The position numbers and the translations under genes are program-made. DNA of 64,000 nucleotides, from NCBI RefSeq assembly GCF_017312485.1, contig NZ_BMBA01000001.1, positions 696,396 to 760,395 on the forward strand, given 5' to 3'. The notes beneath the pieces were generated by a model. The model had not been told where the DNA came from and made no database searches. It saw nothing but the letters and a program-made list of their open reading frames with translations. The stretch is from Clostridium zeae (lineage in GTDB: Bacteria; Bacillota; Clostridia; Clostridiales; Clostridiaceae). Shown piece after piece: positions 1-7,429 of this stretch (within the stretch, counting starts at the first letter, position 1; each line of letters starts with the position of its first letter).

Positions 1-245
1 TTTGTTTCTATAACGAAAATACCGTAATTTGATATTATAAGATGATCTATTTGAGTTGTTTTATTTCCCACCTTCAGCATTATATTATTAATAACTTTAT
101 ATTTATTCTCATCTAAGCTTGATAAGAGAAATGCTACAGATTTTTCACCAAAAAAGCCTTTAATTTTAGGTCCAAATAAGCTTAATAGCCCCGCTAAAAT
201 CATCAGAACCCACAAATACCATAGTTTAAATATTAAATCAATCAT
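1..245 (-). CDS. NERD-domain protein, partial (C-terminus outside window)
   Basis: The gene reads leftward and runs off the window, so only the first 81 residues are visible. Residues 4-22 are a hydrophobic membrane anchor. After it come a G-E-K-S-V box (about 32-36) and the TQIDHLIIS and GIFVIETK blocks (about 64-81). These are hallmarks of the NERD (nuclease-related) domain, whose D-to-E-x-K residues resemble a nuclease core. The start is the ATG behind AAAGGA with good spacing. NERD proteins are often membrane-anchored and linked to DNA processing, but this one's role is unknown. The HNH nuclease gene lies 87 bases upstream on the same strand. Confidence 0.8.
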   Translation of the reverse strand, partial: MIDLIFKLWYLWVLMILAGLLSLFGPKIKGFFGEKSVAFLLSSLDENKYKVINNIMLKVGNKTTQIDHLIISNYGIFVIET

Positions 246-332
246 ATCTACATTATCCTTTCACTTCTAAAAACTTCCACATATAATGTTCTTTCTTATT
301 CAATCACCATACTGAAGCTTAAATTATATTAC

Positions 333-1229
333 TTATTCTTGAGCTTTATCATTCTTATATAACTTAATTAACTCTTCCAATGTAATCTCAATACCAATTT
401 TCTTTAATAGATCTTTTCGCTCATTATAAAATTTCTCAAGCATAACTTCAAACCCTTGTCCTAAATGTATTTGTTTATGACAATTACAACAGAGAGAAAC
501 AATATTTTCTTCAACATCTAGTGATACATCAAAATTTTCATGATAATTGATCGGTACTAAATGATGAGGCTCAGTATATTGTAAGTCCGAATTTCTCCTT
601 GTAAAGGTTAAATGATTATTATCAAATTCACACTTATAATTTGCATGTCGTAAAGCATTTAGTGCAACCATACGACTTCGAGGATATGAATATTTATTTT
701 TTATGTACATAGGCTGTTTCTTAGGTTTAGTTTTACCACTGTACTCAAAATACGGAGTACCCTCAGAAACATCACTATTTGCAATATCTAAAACAAGATC
801 ATCATCTGAATAACTATTATCAGAAAATATATCTAGTTCTTCTATAGCTTGCACAAGTTCATCTCTAATCGTCCATTCCCAAGCTTTTGGTTTTGTATCA
901 ATAAGTTTGCTTTTCATCACAACAATAAATCTTGTACCTTTAGCTATTCCACCTACCCCTTTTACAACAAATCTTCCAAGTTCTTTTTGCACTCTTCCAG
1001 CTAAGCCGTTAATTACCCCATTAGCGCTCATACTATGCTCATTATATTTTCTCCCAATGGCACTACAGGTAGCTGAGCATCCAGGCTCTATATACCATTT
1101 TCTTAAAGATTCTTTGCTTTTATCATCAAATACCTTAGGATTAACTAGAAGCTCTTTCCATTCCTCTACTGTTATATCAATATCGCAGCAATATTCATCA
1201 TCAATAATTTCACATATTTTTTCAACCAT
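333..1229 (-). CDS. HNH endonuclease with McrB-like N-terminal domain
   Basis: This 298-residue protein ends in an HNH nuclease module at about 222-260. It shows the HHLVPI block, then an N-I-V-S-L-C-C-N-C-H-K stretch whose cysteines would bind zinc, then the IHLG histidine. The N-terminal ~110 residues (EEWKELL, WYIEPGCSATC, NGLAGRVQKEL) resemble a domain seen in front of some McrB-like and HNH restriction proteins; that match is from memory. A GGGGGAG ribosome site precedes the ATG. A restriction or DNA-repair role is inferred, since no methylase or second restriction subunit is adjacent. The NERD gene follows on the same strand. Confidence 0.75.
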   Translation of the reverse strand: MVEKICEIIDDEYCCDIDITVEEWKELLVNPKVFDDKSKESLRKWYIEPGCSATCSAIGRKYNEHSMSANGVINGLAGRVQKELGRFVVKGVGGIAKGTRFIVVMKSKLIDTKPKAWEWTIRDELVQAIEELDIFSDNSYSDDDLVLDIANSDVSEGTPYFEYSGKTKPKKQPMYIKNKYSYPRSRMVALNALRHANYKCEFDNNHLTFTRRNSDLQYTEPHHLVPINYHENFDVSLDVEENIVSLCCNCHKQIHLGQGFEVMLEKFYNERKDLLKKIGIEITLEELIKLYKNDKAQE

Positions 1230-1337
1230 GTTTGTCTCCCCCAGTCATCCCCAAGCTTTTCACTTATTAGCTATTCATAAACACTTTCTTTACGCATAAA
1301 TACTCCTTTTTCTTCCAATAAGTATTTATTGTAGTTT

Positions 1338-2843
1338 CTAAGTATATTTCCTTGTTAAAGTTACTAGAAAACTTGACGTTAGATAAACACCTAGTATCCC
1401 TTCACTTGCAGCAAATAATTTTATAATATCATGCGGAACTATATCACCATACCCTACTGTTGTAAAAGTAATTAATGATAGATACATACTATTTCCAACA
1501 ACACTATACCAGGATCTATTTGTATAATTAGTACCATATTTAAATACTCCAGAACATATCATATATATTAAAAAGTAAACGATAATGACAAATATCATAG
1601 AGTACACTGTCCTTTTCCAACTTGTAAAATATTTTGTAGTTAAATCAACAAAGCCGTCTAAAAGTTTTATTCCTTGTTTTCCTTTACTTTCATGCTTCTT
1701 ATACATATAGTATGTATCTAGATATTGTTCAATCTTTCCATTCTGCTTATATATCTCACTTGCATTAAAAAATGTCCACTTACTATATTTCTCTTCTCCC
1801 TCAAAAGGTCTGTACTTTTCTGCTTGTAATTTTTCATAGTCTAATAGGCATCTATGCCCGAAGCTAGTTTTATACAAATAAAACTTTCCTTTTATCTCTT
1901 TGAAATCTATAACTACAGAGGCATAAAATTCAGTATTTTTAAAGTATACAGCGCCATCCTTTGTAATATTCATATCACTAAATTTTGCTTTCTCTTCAAA
2001 CTTACATTCATCTATCTCCCATTTACAATTTATTGTTTCATTTTTTACATTAATGCTTTTGAAGCTACATTCTTTAGCTAAAAAATTTTTCCCGTTTTTG
2101 AGAAAATCAAATTTACCTTCAATAGAATAGTTAAATTCACAATTATTTATTTGAAAATTATTGTTTACTGTTAAATTATTAAAATTTAATGCTGCATTAA
2201 ATTTAGTATCTTCTATTGTTAAATCAGTCACCTCTACATCTCTAAAATGCATATCATCACTTTTAAAATTATTGATCTTAAGCTCCCCATTTACTGTAGT
2301 ATTATCTATACTAAGTCTTACAGAATCTTTTACAAGCAAACCTTCTATAAATATAGAATTACTAATATCCACACCACTTATAATATTTGCCTCTTTAAAG
2401 TAGCAATTTTCAATATTAATATCATGATAATTATCATAGTCACTATAATATTTCTTAAAAATCCTATCGTAATTAAATTCAAACTTATCTATAAAAACCA
2501 TATTGATAAAGCTTTCAAATTTGCTGCTGAATTCAATATATTCGTCTTCATTTGTAGTAAGACGAGCTTTATCTAGCAAATCAGAATTCTTAGCATTTTC
2601 TTCAATAAACTCAAAATTAACTATAGCACCATCTAAAGCATCTTTTTTAAACTTGGCTTTGTTTAAATATATATTCTCATTCTTACCATAAACGTAATAC
2701 TCCTCTTTAAACTTATCCATTTCTTTAATATTATTTAGTATCTTGTACTTCTTATTTCCTAATTCTTTAATTACTACATAATCGCAAACATCTAAATTAT
2801 TGATAGATACTATATCATCAACTTGTAAAATTTTTATATCCAT
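1338..2843 (-). CDS. two-TM potassium channel with pentapeptide-like cytosolic domain
   Basis: The last ~90 of 501 residues form a minimal two-transmembrane ion channel. There is one helix at about 412-435, a pore loop with the potassium filter TTVGYGDIVP (about 463-472), and a second helix at 474-493. The first ~400 residues are soluble and rich in five-residue steps of the kind N-C-x-F, D-x-x-F, N-x-L-x-V, typical of a degenerate pentapeptide right-handed beta-helix. This would place a large cytosolic domain in front of the pore. The family occurs in scattered bacteria; its ligand is unknown. The start follows AAAGGTGGGAG. The gene has its own unit, separated by terminators from the peptide cassette upstream. 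Confidence 0.85.
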   Translation of the reverse strand: MDIKILQVDDIVSINNLDVCDYVVIKELGNKKYKILNNIKEMDKFKEEYYVYGKNENIYLNKAKFKKDALDGAIVNFEFIEENAKNSDLLDKARLTTNEDEYIEFSSKFESFINMVFIDKFEFNYDRIFKKYYSDYDNYHDINIENCYFKEANIISGVDISNSIFIEGLLVKDSVRLSIDNTTVNGELKINNFKSDDMHFRDVEVTDLTIEDTKFNAALNFNNLTVNNNFQINNCEFNYSIEGKFDFLKNGKNFLAKECSFKSINVKNETINCKWEIDECKFEEKAKFSDMNITKDGAVYFKNTEFYASVVIDFKEIKGKFYLYKTSFGHRCLLDYEKLQAEKYRPFEGEEKYSKWTFFNASEIYKQNGKIEQYLDTYYMYKKHESKGKQGIKLLDGFVDLTTKYFTSWKRTVYSMIFVIIVYFLIYMICSGVFKYGTNYTNRSWYSVVGNSMYLSLITFTTVGYGDIVPHDIIKLFAASEGILGVYLTSSFLVTLTRKYT

Positions 2844-3190
2844 TAGACTCCCACCTTTTGCTTTTGTTCTTCAATATAAAATCTTATCACAAGAGCACTA
2901 TTTTATTTGTCGGCATTTGTCGCAATGCAATATTTTTTGTTAGTAAAACAGCGTAACTTTATACAAAAAAAATAATCACCGTTGATTAAACACCAGTGAT
3001 CATTAATGCTTTCTTTTATAAAGACCCCATGACTCTATAGTTTATATAACACCACAAATGAAAGAAAACTTACCTATGAAATCTAGCTAAAAACCGCATA
3101 GTTCAAGCATCTATGTCCTTAGCAGCCAAAATATTGTTTTCTTATACTCTCTACTATTTATTTAAGAACGTCATATCCTTAAATCTACGC
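2844..3190. other. intergenic region between channel gene and peptide cassette
   Basis: No gene is seen. The stretch holds a terminator-like hairpin (2965-3000) and a small nested stem at 3087-3122 (CTAA..CATAG pairing with CTATG..TTAG). The latter looks structured on the minus strand, but I cannot assign it to an RNA family. Confidence 0.5.
2965..3000 (-). terminator. terminator-like hairpin
   Basis: Read on the minus strand, ATCAC pairs with GTGAT (with GG/CC-type inner pairs), followed by TTATTTTTTTT. It backs up the stronger terminator at 3191-3238 and separates the quorum-sensing cassette from the channel gene. Confidence 0.5.
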
Positions 3191-3238
3191 AAAAATAAAA
3201 ATAAGCTAGCTGATTAATTTAAATCAGTCTAGCTTATT
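3191..3238 (-). terminator. intrinsic terminator of the regulator-peptide cassette
   Basis: On the minus strand, AATAAGCTAG ... CTAGCTTATT forms a ten-base-pair stem with further inner TGATT/AATCA pairing. It is followed by TTTTATTTTT. It begins nine bases after the stop codon of the 46-residue peptide gene. Confidence 0.8.
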
Positions 3239-3246
3239 CATACTTT

Positions 3247-3387
3247 CTAATCTGCTGATGGATAGTCAGTCCCCATAGTCTGAACTACGCCAAAACCAGA
3301 ATTAGCATGTCCACCACTTAGAACTGGAATAATAAGTGTTGCAACCATAACTACACATAAAAAAAGAACTTTAGTATTTTTTTTCAT
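3247..3387 (-). CDS. secreted pro-peptide of RRNPP quorum-sensing cassette
   Basis: This 46-codon ORF sits 98 bases after the stop of the HTH-TPR regulator, on the same strand, with a strong AAGAGGTG ribosome site. The product has a lysine-bearing start (MKKNTK), a hydrophobic core at about 7-23 and a small-residue cleavage zone at about 24-28 (SGGHA). A short polar tail rich in Gly, ending in TDYPSAD, follows. That is the layout of Phr/Qsp-type signalling precursors, which are exported, trimmed and re-imported to bind the TPR regulator encoded alongside. The mature peptide cannot be fixed from sequence. A terminator follows at once, so the gene closes the unit. Confidence 0.75.
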   Translation of the reverse strand: MKKNTKVLFLCVVMVATLIIPVLSGGHANSGFGVVQTMGTDYPSAD

Positions 3388-3424
3388 AGAACTTCACCTC
3401 TTAAAATAATATATTACATCATGC

Positions 3425-3452
3425 ATTGTAATTATATTATATATTATACAAT
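3425..3452 (-). promoter_or_regulatory. AT-rich dyad and probable promoter of the peptide gene
   Basis: ATTGTA at 3425-3430 pairs with TACAAT at 3447-3452 around an AT-only centre. On the minus strand this gives a TTGTATAAT block usable as a -10 region. A similar ATTGT..ACAAT dyad covers the promoter of the second regulator (6612-6630). It may let the peptide gene be transcribed separately and controlled by the regulator. Confidence 0.35.
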
Positions 3453-3485
3453 TTTTTATTAATTATGAATACAATTGCAGATACT

Positions 3486-4760
3486 TTATAACACATATGC
3501 TTCTAATTTGCTTAACATATCAATACAAACTTCACTTTTTTCTTCCATTACAGATACTTGAGCTAGTTTACAAAGTGCATATCCTTTACCATATTCAACA
3601 TTATAATAATCAATTGTTTCTATATATCTATTTAAAGTATCAGAGACTTTTTCAAACTCTTTTCTTGACTCATATGCTTTAGCTAAGTCTTTGTAGCTGT
3701 CGAAAAGCATATCAAATGTTTTATATTCTTCAGCAATATCTATTGCTAAGTTAAAAAGCATTGTGCTTTCTTCGAAGAAACCTAGTTTAAACAACACCTT
3801 TGCTTTTGTATTTAAGGTATTAGGTAAAGCTATTTTATTCACTTTTATCTTTAGTGCTTGAGCTTTATTTATATATTTCAGACTATTGTTAAAATCACCT
3901 GTCTTATAATAAAACTCTGCTATATTATTATATAGAGCTGATAGTATTAGATCATTTGTATCACCAATTTCATCCACTAAGTCAAGATATTCTTTCAGTG
4001 CCCTTGAATCAACCAATTCCATTAGAGCATTTGCTCTAGTCATCTTTGCATTTATAAATACTATTTTATCTACTTTAGCCTCAGATTTTAATATTGTTTC
4101 ATCAAGTACTTGTATACACTTAATATATTGTTTTGATTTTGCATATACAATAGCAATATTTAGGTTTGATTTAAAATAAATCTCAAAATTATTTTCTTCC
4201 AAAGAATGAGCTATTGCTTGTTTAAAATAGTATTCTGCCTCTTCATAGTCACTTCGTCTTTCCTGACAAAATCCTAGTTTTTTATATAGTAAAGCTTGTT
4301 TATTAAAATCTCCTATCTCTTGATATTTTCCTAAAGCTAGTCTAAATTTCATAAATGCATTAAGATAATCTTTTTCTGCTAAAAGCTTTTCCCCATACGA
4401 TTCGTATATTTTAGCTAGTAAATCATCTATATTAAAATCTGTAGCTATAGTAATAAGCTCTTCAAGTTCCTTATCACTATTGTTTATTTTCATGTTTTCT
4501 TCAATATAATACCGTGCATCTTCTTTTGGCTGTCTTGAAAAATACTCATCATCTATATCAAGCGTTACAGAAATTTTCATTGCAAGTTCTTTAAACTTTG
4601 ATACCAACTTTTGCGAACTTGCCTTACTGACATTTCTTCTCCCGCTCTCCATCATGCTAATAAATGCTCTAGTCATATTTACTGATTCTAAATCAGCTTG
4701 GTTTACCCTAAATTTTTTACGCATTAGTTTTATCTTTTCACTTGGACTATAAAACTCCAA
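3486..4760 (-). CDS. RRNPP-type HTH-TPR quorum-sensing regulator
   Basis: The product (424 residues from the TTG) has an XRE-type helix-turn-helix in its first ~65 residues (SEKIKLMRKK, then a GRRNVSK turn). The rest is TPR-like helical repeats, for example YYFKQAIAHSL, ALYNNIAEFYYKTG and YINKAQALK. This is the architecture of Rap/NprR/PlcR/Qsr regulators, which change DNA binding when a re-imported peptide sits in the TPR groove. I choose the TTG at 4760: AGAGGTG lies seven bases before it, while the upstream GTG codons are inside or before that site. The paralogue at 5417 starts the same way. The secreted peptide gene downstream is the probable partner. Confidence 0.85.
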   Translation of the reverse strand: MEFYSPSEKIKLMRKKFRVNQADLESVNMTRAFISMMESGRRNVSKASSQKLVSKFKELAMKISVTLDIDDEYFSRQPKEDARYYIEENMKINNSDKELEELITIATDFNIDDLLAKIYESYGEKLLAEKDYLNAFMKFRLALGKYQEIGDFNKQALLYKKLGFCQERRSDYEEAEYYFKQAIAHSLEENNFEIYFKSNLNIAIVYAKSKQYIKCIQVLDETILKSEAKVDKIVFINAKMTRANALMELVDSRALKEYLDLVDEIGDTNDLILSALYNNIAEFYYKTGDFNNSLKYINKAQALKIKVNKIALPNTLNTKAKVLFKLGFFEESTMLFNLAIDIAEEYKTFDMLFDSYKDLAKAYESRKEFEKVSDTLNRYIETIDYYNVEYGKGYALCKLAQVSVMEEKSEVCIDMLSKLEAYVL

Positions 4761-4778
4761 AGCAACCACCTCTTTCAC

Positions 4779-4816
4779 TTACAGTTTACATTTCAATACA
4801 ATTACATATAATTATA
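4779..4816 (-). promoter_or_regulatory. promoter and conserved leader block of first RRNPP regulator
   Basis: A minus-strand TATAAT lies at 4811-4816 with a poor -35. Between it and the ribosome site, a 21-base block (4779-4799) matches the same position before the paralogue (6588-6608) at 19 of 21 bases. Conservation only here in otherwise diverged leaders suggests an operator or RNA control site. Confidence 0.5.
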
Positions 4817-5128
4817 CTACTTTTTGTATACGATAAAAGAGTTTTTAGTTAATTTATTCTATAATTATACATTTTATTGGATAATGTTAATTATAAATTT
4901 CTTTTTTTACATATTTATATGTGTAAATATTCATACACTAACATTTATGTTACAACAAATGCATCCTACAGTATCATATTCAATCTATATTTTTCGTACT
5001 CGACTTAATAATATAAAGTATTTCTATTATCCCTATTATTAGGCTTTCTTTAAATCACAATATTTTTATAGATATTTTAAAAGTTTACGTCATATTATTC
5101 TTCTAGTTATAAGGCTAGAAGAGACAAC
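4817..5128. other. gene-free AT-rich stretch between the two RRNPP units
   Basis: Both strands show only short ORFs without ribosome sites. No second peptide gene is seen here. The first regulator's weak -35 region is at its low-coordinate end. Confidence 0.5.
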
Positions 5129-5159
5129 AAAAAAGCTGCCTTCAAGAAGACAACTTTTT
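5129..5159 (-). terminator. terminator of second RRNPP regulator unit
   Basis: On the minus strand, AAAAAGTTGTCTT folds onto AAGGCAGCTTTTT with a CTTG loop and a following T-run. It lies about 260 bases after the regulator stop, so the transcript carries a long untranslated tail. The complementary T-run would also let it work from the other side. Confidence 0.65.
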
Positions 5160-5265
5160 ATAATCTAAATAACTTTAAGTCAAAAATATATTCATTTTAT
5201 TTTCTCGTTGATGTACTTAATTTTTGTACTTATCCAATTCACTTTAACTACATTAACTAGTTTAG

Positions 5266-5359
5266 AGTTCCTAGCTCAACTATTAATTTATACATGAGTT
5301 AAAAGCTCTAGAAGTCTGTATTTTGGGCCATGTATAAATTAAGCTTAAACATAGGAACT
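5266..5359. repeat. 94-bp interrupted inverted repeat
   Basis: Arms 5266-5296 and 5329-5359 are both 31 bases. The outer 8 (AGTTCCTA) and inner 13 (TAATTTATACATG) pair perfectly, while the middle 10 do not pair at all. The loop is 32 bases. It lies inside the untranslated tail of the second regulator. It could be a small MITE relic or a long RNA hairpin. Confidence 0.6.
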
Positions 5360-5416
5360 ATTTATTTACCTTATTCTAAATTTTAAAATTAACTATAACA
5401 TTTTATATAAAGTTCC

Positions 5417-6571
5417 TTATTTATAAGTACCAATAACTTTTTCAAATTTCTTTACCACTTCTTTTAAATCTTCTTTGGAATCATATACTTCTGTTAAAGC
5501 TTTATAATTTTCAAGTAGCATATCAAAGGTTTTATTTTCTGCAGCAATACTAGCACCTAAATCAAACATCATAGTGCCTTCCTGTACTAATCCTAGCTTA
5601 AGAAATACTTTACCTTTTATATTTAAAGTATTTGGTAGCGCAACTCTATTCACCTTATTCTTTAAAGCATGAGCTTTATTTGCATATTCTAAGCTTTTTT
5701 TATAAGCATCTTTTTTGTAGTAAAATTCTGATATATTATGATATAAAAATGACATGACTAAGTCATTGGTATCCCCAACTTCATCCACTAAAGAAAAATA
5801 CTCTTTTAATGCACTATCATCCTTTAACTCCATTAAAGCATTTGCTTTAGTCATTCTGGCATTAATTAACACTTGTTTACTGGGCTTAAATTTTGCGTTT
5901 AATATCTTTTCATCAACAGTTTGTATACATCTACTATATTGTGCAGATTTTGCATATACAATGGCGAGATTAAGACTTGATTTAAAATAAACTAACATAT
6001 TACTTTCTTTTAAAGAATATTCTATAGATTGTTTAAAATAGTATATAGCCTCTATATATTCACCTTGTCTTTCCTTACACACTCCAAGTTGTTTATGTAA
6101 GAAAGCTTGCCCACTATTTTGCCTTATTTCTTGCAATTTTCCTAAAGCTGAATTGTAATTAATAAAAGCATTAACGAAATCCTTCTCTGCTAAAAACTTT
6201 TCTCCATTCATTTCATATATTTTTGCTAAGAGATCATATATCTCAAAATTTACGGCTATATTTGTGAGCTTATCAAGTTCCGTATGGTCATTATTCTTTA
6301 TAAGTTCCTTTTCAATATGAAGCCTTGCATCTTCCTTTGCCGATCTTGAGAAATATTCATTATCTATATCTAATGTTAAAGATTTATTCGTTGCAATTTC
6401 CTTAAATTTTAATACTAACCTTTCTGAACTCCTCTTACTTACGCTTCTTCTACCATTCTCCATCATACTGATAAAAGCCATAGTCATATTATCCGTCACT
6501 AGGTCAGATTGCCTTACCCCAAGTTTTTTTCTCATTAATCTTATTTTTTCACTTGGCTCAAAAAACTCCAA
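5417..6571 (-). CDS. RRNPP-type HTH-TPR regulator, paralogue without obvious peptide
   Basis: This 384-residue protein (from the TTG) is a close paralogue of the regulator at 3486. It has the same LEF-x-x-PSEKI start, an XRE-type HTH with GRRSVSK, and shared TPR blocks such as VYAKSAQYSRCIQ, MTKANALMEL, VDEVGDTNDL and EFYYKK. It is about 40 residues shorter at the C-terminus. The TTG at 6571 follows AGAGGTG by six bases; the GTG at 6580 is part of that site. No signal-peptide ORF lies between its stop and its terminator, unlike its neighbour. It may be an orphan receptor, may answer the neighbour's peptide, or may use the 24-codon ORF upstream. Confidence 0.82.
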   Translation of the reverse strand: MEFFEPSEKIRLMRKKLGVRQSDLVTDNMTMAFISMMENGRRSVSKRSSERLVLKFKEIATNKSLTLDIDNEYFSRSAKEDARLHIEKELIKNNDHTELDKLTNIAVNFEIYDLLAKIYEMNGEKFLAEKDFVNAFINYNSALGKLQEIRQNSGQAFLHKQLGVCKERQGEYIEAIYYFKQSIEYSLKESNMLVYFKSSLNLAIVYAKSAQYSRCIQTVDEKILNAKFKPSKQVLINARMTKANALMELKDDSALKEYFSLVDEVGDTNDLVMSFLYHNISEFYYKKDAYKKSLEYANKAHALKNKVNRVALPNTLNIKGKVFLKLGLVQEGTMMFDLGASIAAENKTFDMLLENYKALTEVYDSKEDLKEVVKKFEKVIGTYK

Positions 6572-6587
6572 AATAATCACCTCTTTT

Positions 6588-6630
6588 TTACTGTTTACAT
6601 ATCAATACTCTATTGTATAATTATAACAAT
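6588..6630 (-). promoter_or_regulatory. promoter, dyad and leader block of second RRNPP regulator
   Basis: The -10 TATAAT is at 6620-6625 inside a near-perfect dyad (ATTGT..ACAAT, 6612-6630). Block 6588-6608 is the copy of the conserved leader element also found at 4779-4799. Together they look like an autoregulatory region. Confidence 0.45.
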
Positions 6631-6655
6631 ATATTTACAAATTAAAAACTTTTTG

Positions 6656-6730
6656 TTAACCAGCAAATACATTTAAAAGATATGAATAATTCAAATAAAT
6701 ATCATATAAACTCTTCTCTTTATTCTCCAT
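6656..6730 (-). CDS. 24-codon ORF with strong ribosome site (possible peptide or leader)
   Basis: A 24-residue ORF begins MENKEKSLYDIYLN and ends NVFAG. AAGGGAGGAG stands seven bases before its ATG, a better site than most genes here have. It lies 85 bases upstream of the RRNPP paralogue on the same strand, before that gene's promoter. It has no signal peptide, so it is not a classical pro-peptide. It could be a leader peptide or a leaderless signal. The ribosome site is the main support. Confidence 0.35.
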   Translation of the reverse strand: MENKEKSLYDIYLNYSYLLNVFAG

Positions 6731-6888
6731 ATAAAACTCCTCCCTTAAGAAAGAACATTTATAAATCAATATATATGAAAGTTTAAAAGCAATAAACGTT
6801 ATCTCCTTATTAATACAATTATCTTACTGTAAATCTCTATTTATTTTCTATTGCGTAAAGAATTCACTAGATTTGTTTTTCGAAAAGT

Positions 6889-6938
6889 TGTTGACTAGTC
6901 AACATCAATCTAATACAATAAGTGTTGACTAGTCAACA
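6889..6938 (+). promoter_or_regulatory. MarR-family promoter with two identical palindromic operators
   Basis: The 16-bp palindrome TGTTGACTAGTCAACA occurs at 6889-6904 and again, unchanged, at 6923-6938. The first contains the -35 TTGACT (6891-6896); a 17-base spacer leads to TACAAT at 6914-6919. The second operator covers the transcription start. This is a textbook repressor arrangement for the MarR gene that follows. Confidence 0.85.
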
Positions 6939-6959
6939 AAAATTAAGGTGGTTATAATC

Positions 6960-7394
6960 ATGGAAAAAGAAAGCATGCATTTCATAATGTACATTAGTAA
7001 GATTTTTAGAAACACACAAATATATTTAGATAAGGTTTTAAAAGAATATGGACTAAGTAGTGGCGCTTGTTCATATCTATTTGTCTTAGAAAAAAATGAG
7101 GGTATAGGCCAAAATAAACTGAGTGAAGAAATAGGCAATGATAAGGCAATGTCAGCAAGGACTATTACAAAACTAATAGAGCAAGGCTATGTATATAAAG
7201 AGCAGCATGAAAAAAATAGTAGAGCTTATAAGTTATATTTAACAGAAAAAGCTAAAGAGATTATGCCAAAGATCCATGAAGCAATTCAAGCTTTGGTTAA
7301 TTTAGCATCAGAAGAGTTATCTGAGGAAGAAATGCTTATTACTATGGACTCTTTAAAAAAGATATATGATAGCACCCAAAGATTTAGAGAATAA
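6960..7394 (+). CDS. MarR-family transcriptional repressor
   Basis: The product is 144 residues, a normal MarR length. It has an opening dimerisation helix (FIMYISKIFRNTQIYLDKVL), a winged helix at about 45-95 (QNKLSEEIGNDKAMSARTITKLIEQGYVYK, then a wing with EKNSRAYKLYLTEK) and closing helices. The ATG at 6960 is eight bases after AAGGTGG; the upstream GTG lies in that site and is rejected. Two identical palindromes over its promoter imply autorepression. The aldo-keto reductase gene follows 35 bases later and is probably co-repressed. The inducer is probably a phenolic, aldehyde or oxidant, by family analogy. Confidence 0.9.
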   Translation: MEKESMHFIMYISKIFRNTQIYLDKVLKEYGLSSGACSYLFVLEKNEGIGQNKLSEEIGNDKAMSARTITKLIEQGYVYKEQHEKNSRAYKLYLTEKAKEIMPKIHEAIQALVNLASEELSEEEMLITMDSLKKIYDSTQRFRE

Positions 7395-7429
7395 TGAAGA
7401 TTACATAGGTTTAAACTGGAGGAATTAAA

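Noticed and set aside
5341-5353. Short minus-strand ORFs (14 and 11 codons) after the second RRNPP regulator as a peptide gene
   Set aside because: They have no ribosome site and no signal peptide, and they lie inside the 94-bp inverted repeat.
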